DNA of 64,000 nucleotides from JBBQKG01 sp038326655 (GTDB lineage: Bacteria; Actinomycetota; Thermoleophilia; Solirubrobacterales; JBBDJG01), in NCBI GenBank assembly GCA_038326655.1, contig JBBQKG010000003.1:78751-142750 (forward strand). Reading direction: 5' to 3'. The notes below the pieces were generated by a model that was not told the DNA's origin, did no database searches, and saw only the letters and a program-made list of their open reading frames with translations. Below, in pieces: positions 25,146 to 35,197 of this stretch (the first letter of the stretch is position 1; every line of letters starts with the position of its first letter). Position numbers and translations under genes: made by a program.

Positions 25146-25787
25146 ATGCGCGGTGACAGTTTCGAGCGGTTCGCGCCGCTCACCGGCGTGGCATTCGTCG
25201 TGATCGTCCTGATCGGCTTCATCGTCGGGGGCGACACCCCGGGCGCCCATGCCTCGGCCGCGAAGGCGGACTCCTTCTACGACAAGCACCACGACGTGCA
25301 GACGATCGCGGCATTCGTGGTCGCGCTCGGCGCGGCGTTCCTGCCGTTCTTCGCCAGCTCACTGAAGCGCGCGCTGGACTGGTCGGGCGGAACGGGCCGG
25401 CTCGCCAACGCCGCGTTTGCCGGCGGCGTGATCGCGACGACCGGATTCCTCGTCCTGTCCACGATCCACCTCGCGCTGGCCGACGCCGCCGGCAAGACCA
25501 GCCCGCAGGTGACGCAGGCGCTGAACGTGCTCGACAACAACGACTTCATCCCGATGGCGGCCGGCCTCGGCGTGCTGCTGATCGCCAGCGGCCTCGCGAT
25601 CGTGCGTTACCGCGCCTTGCCCGGGTGGCTGGGATGGGCGGCCCTGGTGGTCGGGATCCTGATCTTCACCCCGGCCGGGTTCATCGCCTTTCTCCTGAGC
25701 GGGATCTGGATCCTGGTCACGAGCGTCGTGCTGTTCCGGCGCGCCGGCGCCGCGCCGCCGGGAGATGCCGGGTCGCTGCCTGCGTAG
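25146..25787 (+). CDS. 213-aa integral membrane protein, function unknown
   Basis: Five to six hydrophobic helices: APLTGVAFVVIVLIGFIVG, TIAAFVVALGAAFLPFFA, ANAAFAGGVIATTGFLVLS, MAAGLGVLLIASGLAIV and WLGWAALVVGILIFTP with a further one after it. A hydrophilic loop (SAAKADSFYDKHHDVQ) follows the first helix. The architecture resembles the small DUF-type membrane proteins frequent in actinobacteria. GGGAGG ribosome binding site before the ATG. The next gene, an acyl-CoA ligase, starts 20 bases downstream, but a functional link is not evident. Confidence 0.8.
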   Translation: MRGDSFERFAPLTGVAFVVIVLIGFIVGGDTPGAHASAAKADSFYDKHHDVQTIAAFVVALGAAFLPFFASSLKRALDWSGGTGRLANAAFAGGVIATTGFLVLSTIHLALADAAGKTSPQVTQALNVLDNNDFIPMAAGLGVLLIASGLAIVRYRALPGWLGWAALVVGILIFTPAGFIAFLLSGIWILVTSVVLFRRAGAAPPGDAGSLPA

Positions 25788-25807
25788 TCGGCATACGATA
25801 GGAGCCG

Positions 25808-27349
25808 ATGCCCGCGGTGCAGCCGGCTCCAAGAGGGCGTAACCCCTTCGACGACGGCGGGGTCGAGCGCGGTCCGGACGGCGTGATGCGCTACACGGAG
25901 CGCCCGGCCTCGCTGGTCGCGATGCTCCGTGCGAGCGTCGAGCGGGACCCCGGCCATCCGGCGATCGTGGAGATCGGCGCAGGGACGCTCACCTACCAAG
26001 CGCTCTGGGACCGTGCCGCGCGCGTCGCCGGCGGCCTTCGCGCGGAGGGCATCTCGCGCGGAGACCGGGTCGCGCTGAGGCTGCCGAACGGGCTCGATTG
26101 GGTGGTCGCGTTCTTCGGCGTCCAGCTGCTCGGCGCCGTCGTGGTGCCCGTCAACATGCGCTTCAAGGAGTCCGAGGTCGCCTACGTGATCGCGGATTCG
26201 GGCGCGGCATTCACCTTCGAGGAGGGCAACGCCCTGCCCGACGGCGATCCCGTCGCGGTCGCGGACCTCGAGCCGCAGGACCTCGCGGCGATCTTCTACA
26301 CGAGCGGCACGACCGGCTTTCCGAAGGGCGCGATGACCTCGCACGAGAACTTCCTCTCGAACAGCGAGAACGCGATCCGCTGTCTGAGCGTCGACCGCGC
26401 GGAGGGACCGGCGCTCAGCACGCTGGTGTCGGTGCCGCTGTTCCACGTGACGGGCTGCAACAGCCAGCTGATCCCGCTGCTCGAGCTGGGCGGGCGCGTC
26501 GAGATCCTGGTCAGCCCGCTCGACATCGACGGCTTCTTCGAGGCGCTCACCGAACACGGCGTGAACCAGCTCGTGTCGGTGCCGGCGATCTACCACGCCG
26601 TCACCCGCCATCCCCGCTTCGAAGAGCTCGACGTCCAGGGCGTGCGCTGGGTCTCATACGGAGGCGCTCCGATCGCGGAGAGCCTCGTGCGGCGGATCCA
26701 GGAGAGCTTTCCGAACGCCCGCGTCGGCAACGGCTTCGGGCTGACCGAAACGAGCTCGCTGACCTCCTTCCTGCCCCACGAGGAAGCTGCGGAACACGCG
26801 GACTCGGTCGGTTTCGCGATGCCGGTCGTCGACCTGGCGCTCCACGAGCCGAATCCGGACACGGGTGTCGGCGAGCTGCTGGTGCGTGGTCAGAACGTCG
26901 TGCAGGGCTACTGGAACAAGCCGGACGCGACGCGGGAGACCTTCGTCGAGGACTGGCTGCACACCGGCGACCTCGCGCGCATCGACGACGACGGGCTGCT
27001 CTACATCGTCGACCGGGAGAAGGACATGATCAACCGCGGCGGCGAGAACGTGTACTCGATCGAGGTCGAGAACGCGCTCGCGGGCGCACCGGGCGTGGGA
27101 GAGGCGGCGGTCGTGGCGGTGCCGGACGAGATGATGGGCGAGAAGGTCGGCGCCGTGATCGTTCCCGGCGGCGGGGAGGCGGACCTCGACGTCGCCGCCG
27201 TGATCGCGCACGTCGCCGAGGGGATCGCGGACTTCAAGGTCCCGCAGTATGTTGCCGTGCGCGGCGAGCCGCTTCCGCGCAACCCGGGCGGCAAGGTGCT
27301 GAAGGCGCAGCTGCGGGAGGAGACCGACTGGGGCGATCCGCTCCGGTAG
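25808..27349 (+). CDS. Acyl-CoA synthetase (AMP-forming, class I ANL)
   Basis: A 513-aa adenylating enzyme that activates a carboxylic acid to acyl-CoA. The P-loop motif is FYTSGTTGFPKGA, A5 is GFGLTETSS, A7 is HTGDLARIDDDGLLYI, A8 DREKDMINRGGENVYSIEVE, and the catalytic A10 lysine lies in NPGGKVLKAQL. The region between A2 and A3 is shorter than in most family members (EEGNALPDGDPVAVADLEPQDLAAI). Substrate specificity cannot be read; medium/long-chain or aromatic acids are possible. It has both a GGAG and a TACGAT box ahead of its ATG. It lies just before the phosphotriesterase-like gene. Confidence 0.93.
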   Translation: MPAVQPAPRGRNPFDDGGVERGPDGVMRYTERPASLVAMLRASVERDPGHPAIVEIGAGTLTYQALWDRAARVAGGLRAEGISRGDRVALRLPNGLDWVVAFFGVQLLGAVVVPVNMRFKESEVAYVIADSGAAFTFEEGNALPDGDPVAVADLEPQDLAAIFYTSGTTGFPKGAMTSHENFLSNSENAIRCLSVDRAEGPALSTLVSVPLFHVTGCNSQLIPLLELGGRVEILVSPLDIDGFFEALTEHGVNQLVSVPAIYHAVTRHPRFEELDVQGVRWVSYGGAPIAESLVRRIQESFPNARVGNGFGLTETSSLTSFLPHEEAAEHADSVGFAMPVVDLALHEPNPDTGVGELLVRGQNVVQGYWNKPDATRETFVEDWLHTGDLARIDDDGLLYIVDREKDMINRGGENVYSIEVENALAGAPGVGEAAVVAVPDEMMGEKVGAVIVPGGGEADLDVAAVIAHVAEGIADFKVPQYVAVRGEPLPRNPGGKVLKAQLREETDWGDPLR

Positions 27350-27376
27350 GCGACCAGCGAGAGGGAGAGGAGAGCG

Positions 27377-28336
27377 ATGCCCACCGTCGAGACCGTTCAG
27401 GGGCCGGTCGATGCCGGCGACCTCGGCACCGTGCTGATCCACGAGCATGTGCGCTTCCGCGACGAAGCGGTCGCGGAGCAGTGGCCCGGCCGCTATGACG
27501 AGCAGGCCGAGCTCGACGCGGCAATCGAGGCCGTGGGCGCGGCCGCGGGCCACGGCGTGCGCACGATCTGCGACGCCACCGCGATGTTCGGAGGCCGTGA
27601 CGTGCGCTTCATGCAGCGCGTCGTTCAGGAGACGGGCGTGCAGCTGATCGCCTGCACCGGGATCTACACGTACGACTATCTCCCGCATTACTTCGAGAAC
27701 CGCACCGTCGATCAGATTGCCGAGCTGTTCGTCAGCGACATCGAGGAGGGAATCCAAGGGACCGGCGCCAAGGCCGGGTTCCTGAAGTGCGCGGCCGATG
27801 CTGCCGGCGTCACCGACAACGTCGAGAAGGTGCACCGCGCAGTCGCGCGTGCGAGCGTGCAGACCGGAGCGCCGATCATGGCGCACTCGCGGCCCGCCAG
27901 CAATACGGGACCGCGGCAGGTCGAGCTCTTCCGCGAGGAGGGCGTCGATCCGTCGAAGATCCAGATCGCGCACACCGGCGACACGGACGACCTCGACTAC
28001 ATCGACGGATTGCTGCACGCGGGCGTGATGATCGGGATGGACCGCTACGGGCTCGAGATGTTCCTCCCGATGGACCGCCGCAACGCGACCGTGGCGGAGC
28101 TGCTGCGGCGCGGGCACGCCGACCGGATCGTGATGTCGCAGGACTTCTGCGCGACGATCGACTGGTTCCCGCCCGAGGCGGTCGAGGGGCTCGTGGAGCA
28201 GGGGCTCGTGCGCAACTGGAGCATGACGCTCGTGTTCGAGGAGGTCCTGCCCGCGCTACGCGAGGACGGGGTCCTAACCGACGAGCACGTGCGCACGATG
28301 TTCGTCGAGAACCCTCGCCGCTGGCTCGCTGGTTAG
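27377..28336 (+). CDS. Phosphotriesterase-family metal-dependent hydrolase
   Basis: A 319-aa amidohydrolase-superfamily barrel. Metal ligands are visible as HEH near the N-terminus (LIHEHVRF), the bridging lysine in AGFLKCAADA, His in MAHSRPAS, His in IAHTGDTDD and Asp in MSQDFCATIDW. Family members include phosphotriesterases, quorum-quenching lactonases and enzymes of unknown substrate. The ATG is preceded by GAGGGAGAGGAG, 27 bases after the ligase, so the two are co-transcribed. Its last 63 bases overlap the 3' end of the convergent reductase gene. Confidence 0.9.
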   Translation: MPTVETVQGPVDAGDLGTVLIHEHVRFRDEAVAEQWPGRYDEQAELDAAIEAVGAAAGHGVRTICDATAMFGGRDVRFMQRVVQETGVQLIACTGIYTYDYLPHYFENRTVDQIAELFVSDIEEGIQGTGAKAGFLKCAADAAGVTDNVEKVHRAVARASVQTGAPIMAHSRPASNTGPRQVELFREEGVDPSKIQIAHTGDTDDLDYIDGLLHAGVMIGMDRYGLEMFLPMDRRNATVAELLRRGHADRIVMSQDFCATIDWFPPEAVEGLVEQGLVRNWSMTLVFEEVLPALREDGVLTDEHVRTMFVENPRRWLAG

Positions 28337-29500
28337 CGGCGGCACCTTCGGCGCAAGGCCGGCGCGGCGCGCCGCCTGCGCTCGTGTCACCGGGGCGCGG
28401 CCCCACCGCGCGACCTGCGCGTAGTCGAGCAGCCGGTCGAAGTAGGTCTCGATCGGCGCAGCCGTCACTCCCACCGGCTCGAGCGCTCGTCGTGCCTGCT
28501 CGTTCGCATATCTGACCCGCATCGAGAAGTACGGGAAGAACGCGCGGCTGCGGTCGAGCCCCTCACGCAGCTTTCCGCCGCGGCGGCGCAGCAGCGGGTC
28601 GACGATCGTGCGGAACAGGGGCGGCGGGATCACGACCGGCTCCCGCCGCTCCATGCGCTCGGCCGAGAGCTCGAGCAGCCGGCCGACGGTGGTCGCCAGC
28701 GGGCCGGCGACGAGGTTGTAGGCCCGAAGCCGGTCGACCGGGCGCCGGCAGAGCTCGAAGACGGCATCGGCGACGTAGTCGACGGGCACCACGTCGACCG
28801 GCGCCGACCGGCGGGCGGGAAGGGCGTGGAGCGACCCCCGCGCGAACGCCTTGAGCGGCGAGTAGAGCACGTTGAAGGCGGCCGTCCAGCCGGTCCGGCG
28901 ATCCCCGACCACGATGCTCGGGCGGAAGACCTGGATCGGGAGACGGTCGCCGTGCGCGCGCACGAGTCGCTCCGCCTCGAACTTCGACTGCTCGTAGGCA
29001 TTCCTGAATCGCTGCCCCACGTCCAGCTGCTCCTCGGCGAACTCGCCGGCGCAGGCTCCCGCCACGTAAGCGGTCGAGATGTAGCCGAGACAGTCGAGGC
29101 CGCCGCGGCGGCGGCAGAGGTCGGCGAGGCGGAGAATCTCCTCCGTGCCGGAGACGTTGATGTGCCGCGAGCGGTCGAGCGGCAACGCGAACGAGACCGA
29201 GGCCGCCGAGTGCACGATGTCGGTGACGCGTTCGGTGAGCGCGTCGCGGGTCCATCGATCGAGCCCCAGCCCTGGCTCCTCGATGTCTGCACGAACCGCC
29301 GCGAGACGGTTCCGGTAAGCGTCGGGCGCCCCGCAGAGCCCTTCCACCGTCGCCCGCAGGCGTTGGTCCGCCTCCGCGTCGTCGCGCGCCCGCACCGCCA
29401 CCAACACCGGCCGGTCGGTGCGCTCCAGGTATCGCGCAAGGATCTCCGTCCCGACGAATCCCGTCGCGCCTGTCAGCAGGACTGCGCCTTGCGGGCTCAT
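28274..29500 (-). CDS. Extended SDR, fatty acyl-CoA/thioester reductase-like
   Basis: A 408-aa NAD(P)-binding protein of the NAD_binding_4 (thioester reductase/male sterility) type: LLTGATGFVGTEILARYLE, HSAASVSFALPLDRSRHINVSGTEEILRLA split over motif segments, and the active-site YEQSKFEAERLV. It probably reduces acyl thioesters to aldehydes or alcohols. A perfect AAGGAGG ribosome binding site lies 8 bases upstream, 15 bases after the WS/DGAT gene, so the pair may make wax esters: reductase gives the alcohol, WS/DGAT joins it to acyl-CoA (inference). It lacks the C-terminal sterile domain of eukaryotic FARs. Confidence 0.85.
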   Translation of the reverse strand: MSPQGAVLLTGATGFVGTEILARYLERTDRPVLVAVRARDDAEADQRLRATVEGLCGAPDAYRNRLAAVRADIEEPGLGLDRWTRDALTERVTDIVHSAASVSFALPLDRSRHINVSGTEEILRLADLCRRRGGLDCLGYISTAYVAGACAGEFAEEQLDVGQRFRNAYEQSKFEAERLVRAHGDRLPIQVFRPSIVVGDRRTGWTAAFNVLYSPLKAFARGSLHALPARRSAPVDVVPVDYVADAVFELCRRPVDRLRAYNLVAGPLATTVGRLLELSAERMERREPVVIPPPLFRTIVDPLLRRRGGKLREGLDRSRAFFPYFSMRVRYANEQARRALEPVGVTAAPIETYFDRLLDYAQVARWGRAPVTRAQAARRAGLAPKVPPLTSEPAARVLDEHRAHVLVG

Positions 29501-29515
29501 CTCGGATCCTCCTTG

Positions 29516-30874
29516 CTAGCGGGAAAGGGCGACCAGCTCGTCGAGCGACTGGTCGATCGCGTCCGCGACGAGGTCGGCGTCGGGAAGCGCCTCGCGGTCC
29601 GCGTAGATGCCGAAGAAAGCGTCGTCCCGGATCGTCGTGACGCCGATCGACAACGCATGCCGGTCGGCGATCGGCACGACGGGGTAGGCCTCCTCCAGCT
29701 CGCACCCGAGCATGTACATCGGCTCACTCGGGCCGGGGATGTTCGAGACCGTGAGGTTGAAGACGAGGGGGCTCGCGATCACGCCCGAGAAGGCGTTGCG
29801 CACAGGCTGGGGCAGGTAGCCGATCGCGTCGAAGATCGCCTCCACCCAGTGCGCGTCCTCGTGGTCCTTCCGGCCGGCCGTCTCGGCGTGGATCGAGCGA
29901 AGCCGCCGAGCCGGGTCGGCCTCGTCGCAGGGCAGGTCGACGAACATGAACGAGATCCGGTTGCCCGCGTCGCCGTTCTCGCCCGCACCGCGCACGTTCA
30001 CCGGGACCATCGTCTTGAGCGGCACCGGCCGCTCCGCATGGCGCTCGAGCAGGCGGCGGACGCCGCCGGCCGAAGCGGCCAGCACGACATCGTTGATCGT
30101 GGTTCCGAAGCTCGCCTTGACGAGCCTGAGGTCCTGCAGCGGCCGCCGCGCGGTGGCGAGGTGCCGGAGCGGCGAGATCGGCGCGTTCAGCGCCGGCACA
30201 AGCGGCGCCGGGCGCAGCATCCCGGCGGCGGACCTGGCCGCGGTCGCGGCGATCTGCGCGGCCGTCAGCGGGGATCGCGCGACCCGCGCGGGCAGGCCGA
30301 GGATGCCGAGGTCGCCGCGCAGCTGGTCGACCACGCCGCCGACCATGCGGCTGAGCCCGGAAGGCTTCGGCTCGGGAGACCATCTGTCCGGAGCGGCCGG
30401 CTCCGGCTCGGGCGTCGGGTCGAGCAGGAGCGCCGCGAGCTCGACGGCGGCGATCCCGTCGACCATGCAGTGGTGAACCTTGCCGACCACGCCGATCCGG
30501 CCGTCGTCGAGTCGGTCTGCGATGCAGAGCTGCCACAGGGGGCGCCGGCGGTCGAGCTGCCGGGACATGCAGTCGTCGATCGCCTCGCCGAGTGTTGCGG
30601 AGCTCGCCCGCACGATATGGCGCGCCGGGTCGAAGTCCTCGTCGTCGATCCAGAGCGGTGCGTTCAGGCCGAGCGGGACCGAGGCCAGGCGCTGGCGGAA
30701 GCGCCGGCCCCGGCAGAGCCGGCCCTCGATGTGCCGGAAAAGGTCCTCGAACTCAGGGCGCGGCCCCTCGTCCGGGGGCCGGAAGGTCGTGGCCCAGCCG
30801 ACGTGCATGTGCGCGGTCGAGCTCTCGACCGCGAGAAACGAGGCGTCAAGTGGCGACAGCCGGGTTGTTGACAT
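29516..30874 (-). CDS. Wax ester synthase/diacylglycerol acyltransferase (WS/DGAT)
   Basis: A 452-aa bifunctional O-acyltransferase that forms wax esters or triacylglycerol from acyl-CoA. The N-terminus LSPLDASFLAVES is the usual opening, the catalytic motif is HHCMVDG at residues 134-140, and the C-terminal PVNVRG and VSNIPGP...AYPVVPIADRHALSIG blocks are intact. The start ATG is preceded by a G-rich ribosome binding site. It heads a two-gene unit with the reductase. A deleted relative lies at 54617-55173. The 194 bases upstream, to the end of the next gene, hold no feature I can name. Confidence 0.94.
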   Translation of the reverse strand: MSTTRLSPLDASFLAVESSTAHMHVGWATTFRPPDEGPRPEFEDLFRHIEGRLCRGRRFRQRLASVPLGLNAPLWIDDEDFDPARHIVRASSATLGEAIDDCMSRQLDRRRPLWQLCIADRLDDGRIGVVGKVHHCMVDGIAAVELAALLLDPTPEPEPAAPDRWSPEPKPSGLSRMVGGVVDQLRGDLGILGLPARVARSPLTAAQIAATAARSAAGMLRPAPLVPALNAPISPLRHLATARRPLQDLRLVKASFGTTINDVVLAASAGGVRRLLERHAERPVPLKTMVPVNVRGAGENGDAGNRISFMFVDLPCDEADPARRLRSIHAETAGRKDHEDAHWVEAIFDAIGYLPQPVRNAFSGVIASPLVFNLTVSNIPGPSEPMYMLGCELEEAYPVVPIADRHALSIGVTTIRDDAFFGIYADREALPDADLVADAIDQSLDELVALSR

Positions 30875-31068
30875 TGCGACCCCCCGGGTCTGGTTCCGAT
30901 TGACTTGGATTCGAGCGGGCCGGCCGGCCGTCTCCTCCGGCGGCATCGCGACAGGCGCACCCGCGGCAGTTAGAGCGTTCTGCCCAGCGATCACACCCGG
31001 AAACGCAGAAAGTTCTTAGAAACTGCGCAAATTGGCCGAAAGAACGATCCCGCTAGATTGCAGCGCCC

Positions 31069-32217
31069 CTACAGGCCCAGCTGCCGGCCGATGATCTCCT
31101 TCATGATCTCGTCGGTGCCGCCCCCGATCGGCCCCAGGCGGGCGTCGCGCAGGGCACGCTCGACGTCGTACTCGCGCATGTAGCCGTAGCCGCCGTGCAG
31201 CTGGACCGCCTCGTCGGCCACCTCGACCGCGGCGCGGCAGGCGAGCAGCTTCGCGCTCGAGACCTCGCGCAGCGCGTCCTGGCCCGAGACGAGCAGACGC
31301 AGGCCGTGGTAGGTGAGGTCCCGGCAGGCCTCGATCTTGGTCGCCATCGCCGCGATCTTGTGGCGAACGGCCTGGAAGCGCCCGATCGGCCGCCCGAAGG
31401 CCTCGCGCTCCTTGACGTATGCGAGCGTGCGCTCGAAGGTCGCCTGCATGCCCCCGACCGCTCCGAGCGCCATCGCGAGGCGCTCCCACTGGAAGTTGGC
31501 CATGATCAGGTAGAAGCCCTTGTTCTCCTCGCCGAGCAGGTTCTCCGCGGGCACGCGCACGTCGGAGAACGACAGCTCGCCCGTGTCCGAGGCATGCCAG
31601 CCGAGCTTCTCCAGCTTCCGCGAGACCTCGAACCCCGGCATGCCCTTCTCGAGCACCAGGAACGAGATCCCGTGGTGCCCGCCGTCGGGCGTGGTCTTCA
31701 CCGCGGTCACATAGAAGTCCGCGCGCACGCCGTTGGTGATGAACGTCTTGGACCCGTTCACGACGTACTCGCCGTGCTCGAGGCGGGCGCTGGTCTTCAG
31801 GCCGGCGACGTCGGAGCCCGCGCCCGGCTCGGTGATCGCGAGCGCGCCGATCTTCTCGCCCCTGATCGCCGGCGCAAGCCAGCGCCGCTTCTGCTCGTCG
31901 GTCCCGAACTTGTCGATCGGCGGCGTCGCGATCCCGACATGGGCGCCGATCCCGGCCGCCACTCCCCCCGAGCCACACCGCGCCATCTCCTCGGCGAACA
32001 CGGCACCGTGCACGGTGTCGCCGCCCTGGCCGCCGTACTCCTCGGGATAGGTGAGGCCGAGGAAGCCCAGCTCGCCCATGCGGGTGTACAGCTCACGCGG
32101 AAACTCCTCCGCCGCCTCCCAGGCGGGGGCATGCGGGCGGATCTCGCGTTCGACGAACGTCCGCAGCGACTCGCGCAGCGCCTCGTGCTCCTCGGTGAAC
32201 GGCGGGATCAGCATCAT
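31069..32217 (-). CDS. Acyl-CoA dehydrogenase
   Basis: A 382-aa FAD-dependent enzyme that introduces the alpha-beta double bond into acyl-CoA. LAITEPGAGSDVAGLKTSA, FITNGVRADFY and the C-terminal RDARLGPIGGGTDEIMKEIIGR are family hallmarks. In the catalytic region, QLHGGYGYMREYDVERALRD, Glu in REYDVER aligns with the base position of isovaleryl/short-chain types. It overlaps the upstream NTF2-like gene by four bases and is the last gene of a four-gene operon that begins with a closely similar dehydrogenase. Confidence 0.94.
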   Translation of the reverse strand: MMLIPPFTEEHEALRESLRTFVEREIRPHAPAWEAAEEFPRELYTRMGELGFLGLTYPEEYGGQGGDTVHGAVFAEEMARCGSGGVAAGIGAHVGIATPPIDKFGTDEQKRRWLAPAIRGEKIGALAITEPGAGSDVAGLKTSARLEHGEYVVNGSKTFITNGVRADFYVTAVKTTPDGGHHGISFLVLEKGMPGFEVSRKLEKLGWHASDTGELSFSDVRVPAENLLGEENKGFYLIMANFQWERLAMALGAVGGMQATFERTLAYVKEREAFGRPIGRFQAVRHKIAAMATKIEACRDLTYHGLRLLVSGQDALREVSSAKLLACRAAVEVADEAVQLHGGYGYMREYDVERALRDARLGPIGGGTDEIMKEIIGRQLGL

Positions 32218-32702
32218 GCGCGGACCCGGTCTGCCGCGTCGTGGCCCGCGCCGTCACGCTCGCGCGCCTCGTCCCAGCCCTTCAGCGTCGTGTAGCCGCG
32301 TCCGGCGTGGTCGAAGCCCAACAGGTTCCCCTGGCGGTTGGCGGCGTCGGAGTGGTGGTAGGCGCGGACCTCCGCGATCAGGCCGTCGCGAACCACGAAC
32401 CACTCGGTGCCGCGGTCGATCCGCTGCTCGCCGCCGTGGCGGGCATCGCGCCAGAGCATCGTCCACTCGATCACGACCTCCTCGCCCTGCTCGATCGCGT
32501 GCTCCAGGTGCCAGCTCGCGTCGAGGTGCTTCACCCCCTGCTCGGTGATCTCGCCGATCTCACGAGCGCTGCGGTGCGGGCCGAGGCGCGTGTAGTAGTG
32601 GTTCGCGTCGGGCTGGAAGTGACGCGCGACCTTCTCGACGTCACCTGTGTTCAGGTCGCGGTAGTAGGCCCTGACCCGCTCGAGCGGTGTCATGTCGTTC
32701 AC
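32214..32702 (-). CDS. NTF2-like (SnoaL-type) protein
   Basis: A 162-aa NTF2-fold protein: MTPLERVRAYYRDLNTGDVEKVARHF, a helical cone entry, then VIEWTMLWRD, RGTEWFVVRDGLIAEVRAYHH as the curved sheet. Such folds act as small isomerases, hydratases, lactone cyclases or binding proteins. The GTG start overlaps the GNAT stop (GTGA) and has GGGAGGG seven bases upstream; an in-frame ATG lies nine bases later. It is coupled to genes on both sides by four-base overlaps, so it is likely part of one pathway with the dehydrogenases. Confidence 0.8.
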   Translation of the reverse strand: MNDMTPLERVRAYYRDLNTGDVEKVARHFQPDANHYYTRLGPHRSAREIGEITEQGVKHLDASWHLEHAIEQGEEVVIEWTMLWRDARHGGEQRIDRGTEWFVVRDGLIAEVRAYHHSDAANRQGNLLGFDHAGRGYTTLKGWDEARERDGAGHDAADRVRA

Positions 32703-33133
32703 GTAATCCCTCCCAGTAGCCGGACGAAGTGGAAGCTCGCGATCGTGTACCGCTCGCGGAAGTAGAAGCGGTGCGCCTTGCGGCGCTGCACGCCGGAGCC
32801 GAGGTGGATCGACCCGCAGCCCTCGTTGCGGGCAAGCTCGACGAGGTAGGTGTTCAGCAGCCGGCCATAGCCGTGCGAGCGCCAGGCTTCGGCGGTGACC
32901 AGGTCGTCCACGTACATGTGGAGGCCGCTGACCAGGTTCGTGAAGAGGCGATAGCCCGCCGCGGCGCGGCACTCGTCGCCGTCGAACAGGGCCGCCAGCC
33001 GGTAGCCCTGCGGATGGCCCGCCTCGTACCGCCGCCGGAACTCGGGCTCGTCGAGCTCGGTGCGGAGCTGCTGCATCACCGGGAAGACGGCCGCAAGGCG
33101 GGGGTCCCCCGGCGGGACCTCGAGGATGTCCAC
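32699..33133 (-). CDS. GNAT family N-acetyltransferase
   Basis: A 144-aa GNAT protein: an N-terminal VFPVMQQLRTELDEPEFRRR helix region, MYVDDLVTAEAWRSHGYGRLLNTYLVE with the acetyl-CoA pyrophosphate loop (R/Q-x-x-G-x-G/A variant RSHGYGRLL), and HRFYFRERYTIASFHF at the C-terminus. The GTG start follows the upstream dehydrogenase stop by two bases. The acceptor is unknown. Its position between two acyl-CoA dehydrogenases is unusual; it might acylate a pathway enzyme or a CoA-linked intermediate (inference). Confidence 0.82.
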   Translation of the reverse strand: MDILEVPPGDPRLAAVFPVMQQLRTELDEPEFRRRYEAGHPQGYRLAALFDGDECRAAAGYRLFTNLVSGLHMYVDDLVTAEAWRSHGYGRLLNTYLVELARNEGCGSIHLGSGVQRRKAHRFYFRERYTIASFHFVRLLGGIT

Positions 33134-33135
33134 CC

Positions 33136-34323
<1,188 letters not shown>

Positions 34324-34340
34324 ACGACCTCCCGGAAAAC

Positions 34341-34369
34341 TTGACAGGCTGGTCGGGCAAAGCTACAAG
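34341..34369 (+). promoter_or_regulatory. Sigma70-type promoter for the crotonase-carboxyltransferase operon
   Basis: A perfect -35 TTGACA (34341-34346) and TACAAG (34364-34369, 4 of 6 matches) are separated by 17 bases in the 88-base divergent gap. The start codon lies about 43 bases downstream of the -10. Confidence 0.55.
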
Positions 34370-34389
34370 AAGCCTTCGGAAAAGTAAAC

Positions 34390-34405
34390 AGTAGGACTTC
34401 CTACT
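34390..34405. promoter_or_regulatory. Inverted repeat operator candidate
   Basis: AGTAGGA-CT-TCCTACT is a perfect 7-base inverted repeat placed between the predicted transcription start and the crotonase ATG, where a bound repressor would block elongation or initiation. The window also holds TetR and MerR regulators nearby (39505, 41157) that could use it. Confidence 0.45.
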
Positions 34406-34411
34406 TCCCGC

Positions 34412-35197
34412 ATGCCCAACTTCGAGACGCTTCTCTACGACACCGGCGACGGCGTTGCGACGATCACGCTGAACCAGCCGGAGACGCGTAACGCCCTCTC
34501 CAACGAGCTGCTCGGCGACCTGCTCGCGGCCTTCGAGACGGCGCGCGCCGACGGCGAGGTCCGGTGCGTGGTGCTGACCTCCTCGCACGAGACGGTCTTC
34601 TCCTCCGGCGCGAACCTGGCCGGCTTCGCGGCCGACGTGCCGATCGTCCATCGCCACTTCGGCACGGAGCGCTTCGTGAAGTTGTTCCGTCTGATCGGGA
34701 CGCTCGGCAAGCCCAGCATCTGCGCCGCCAACGGCCACGTGCTCGCGGGTGCGCTCGGGATCGCGCTCGCCTGTGACCTGATCGTGGCGAAGGAGGGAGC
34801 GACGTTCGGAACGCCCGAGATCAACGTCGGCGCGTTTCCCTTCATGATCATGGCGCTGATCTACCGGAATGTCCCGCGCAAGAAGACGAACGAGCTGCTC
34901 CTGCTCGGGGACCGGATCGACGCGCGCGAGGCCGAGCGCATCGGGATCGTCAACAGGGTCGTGCCCGAGGCGGAGTTCGACGCCGCGGTGCGCGAATGGG
35001 CGGCGAAGCTGGCCTCGAAGTCGCCGGTGATCATGCGACTCGGCAAGGACGCGATGTACCGGCAGCTCGACATGCCCTTCGAGGACGCGCTCGACTACCT
35101 GCGGTCCCAGCTCAGCCTCGCGATGACCACCGAGGACATCCTCGAGGGCGTGCAGGCGTTCTTCGAAAAGCGCGAACCAAACTGGAAAGGACGGTAA
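34412..35197 (+). CDS. Enoyl-CoA hydratase/isomerase family protein
   Basis: A 261-aa crotonase. Oxyanion-hole segments FSSGANLAGFAAD and AANGHVLAGALGIALACDL are present, and unlike the crotonase at 9632 it retains a glutamate at the catalytic-type position (FGTPEINVG). The C-terminus ends in FEKREPNWKGR, shared by many 2-enoyl-CoA hydratases. The carboxyltransferase ATG follows directly after its TAA stop, so they are one operon. It is likely to hydrate enoyl-CoA formed by the divergent acyl-CoA dehydrogenases. Confidence 0.93.
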   Translation: MPNFETLLYDTGDGVATITLNQPETRNALSNELLGDLLAAFETARADGEVRCVVLTSSHETVFSSGANLAGFAADVPIVHRHFGTERFVKLFRLIGTLGKPSICAANGHVLAGALGIALACDLIVAKEGATFGTPEINVGAFPFMIMALIYRNVPRKKTNELLLLGDRIDAREAERIGIVNRVVPEAEFDAAVREWAAKLASKSPVIMRLGKDAMYRQLDMPFEDALDYLRSQLSLAMTTEDILEGVQAFFEKREPNWKGR

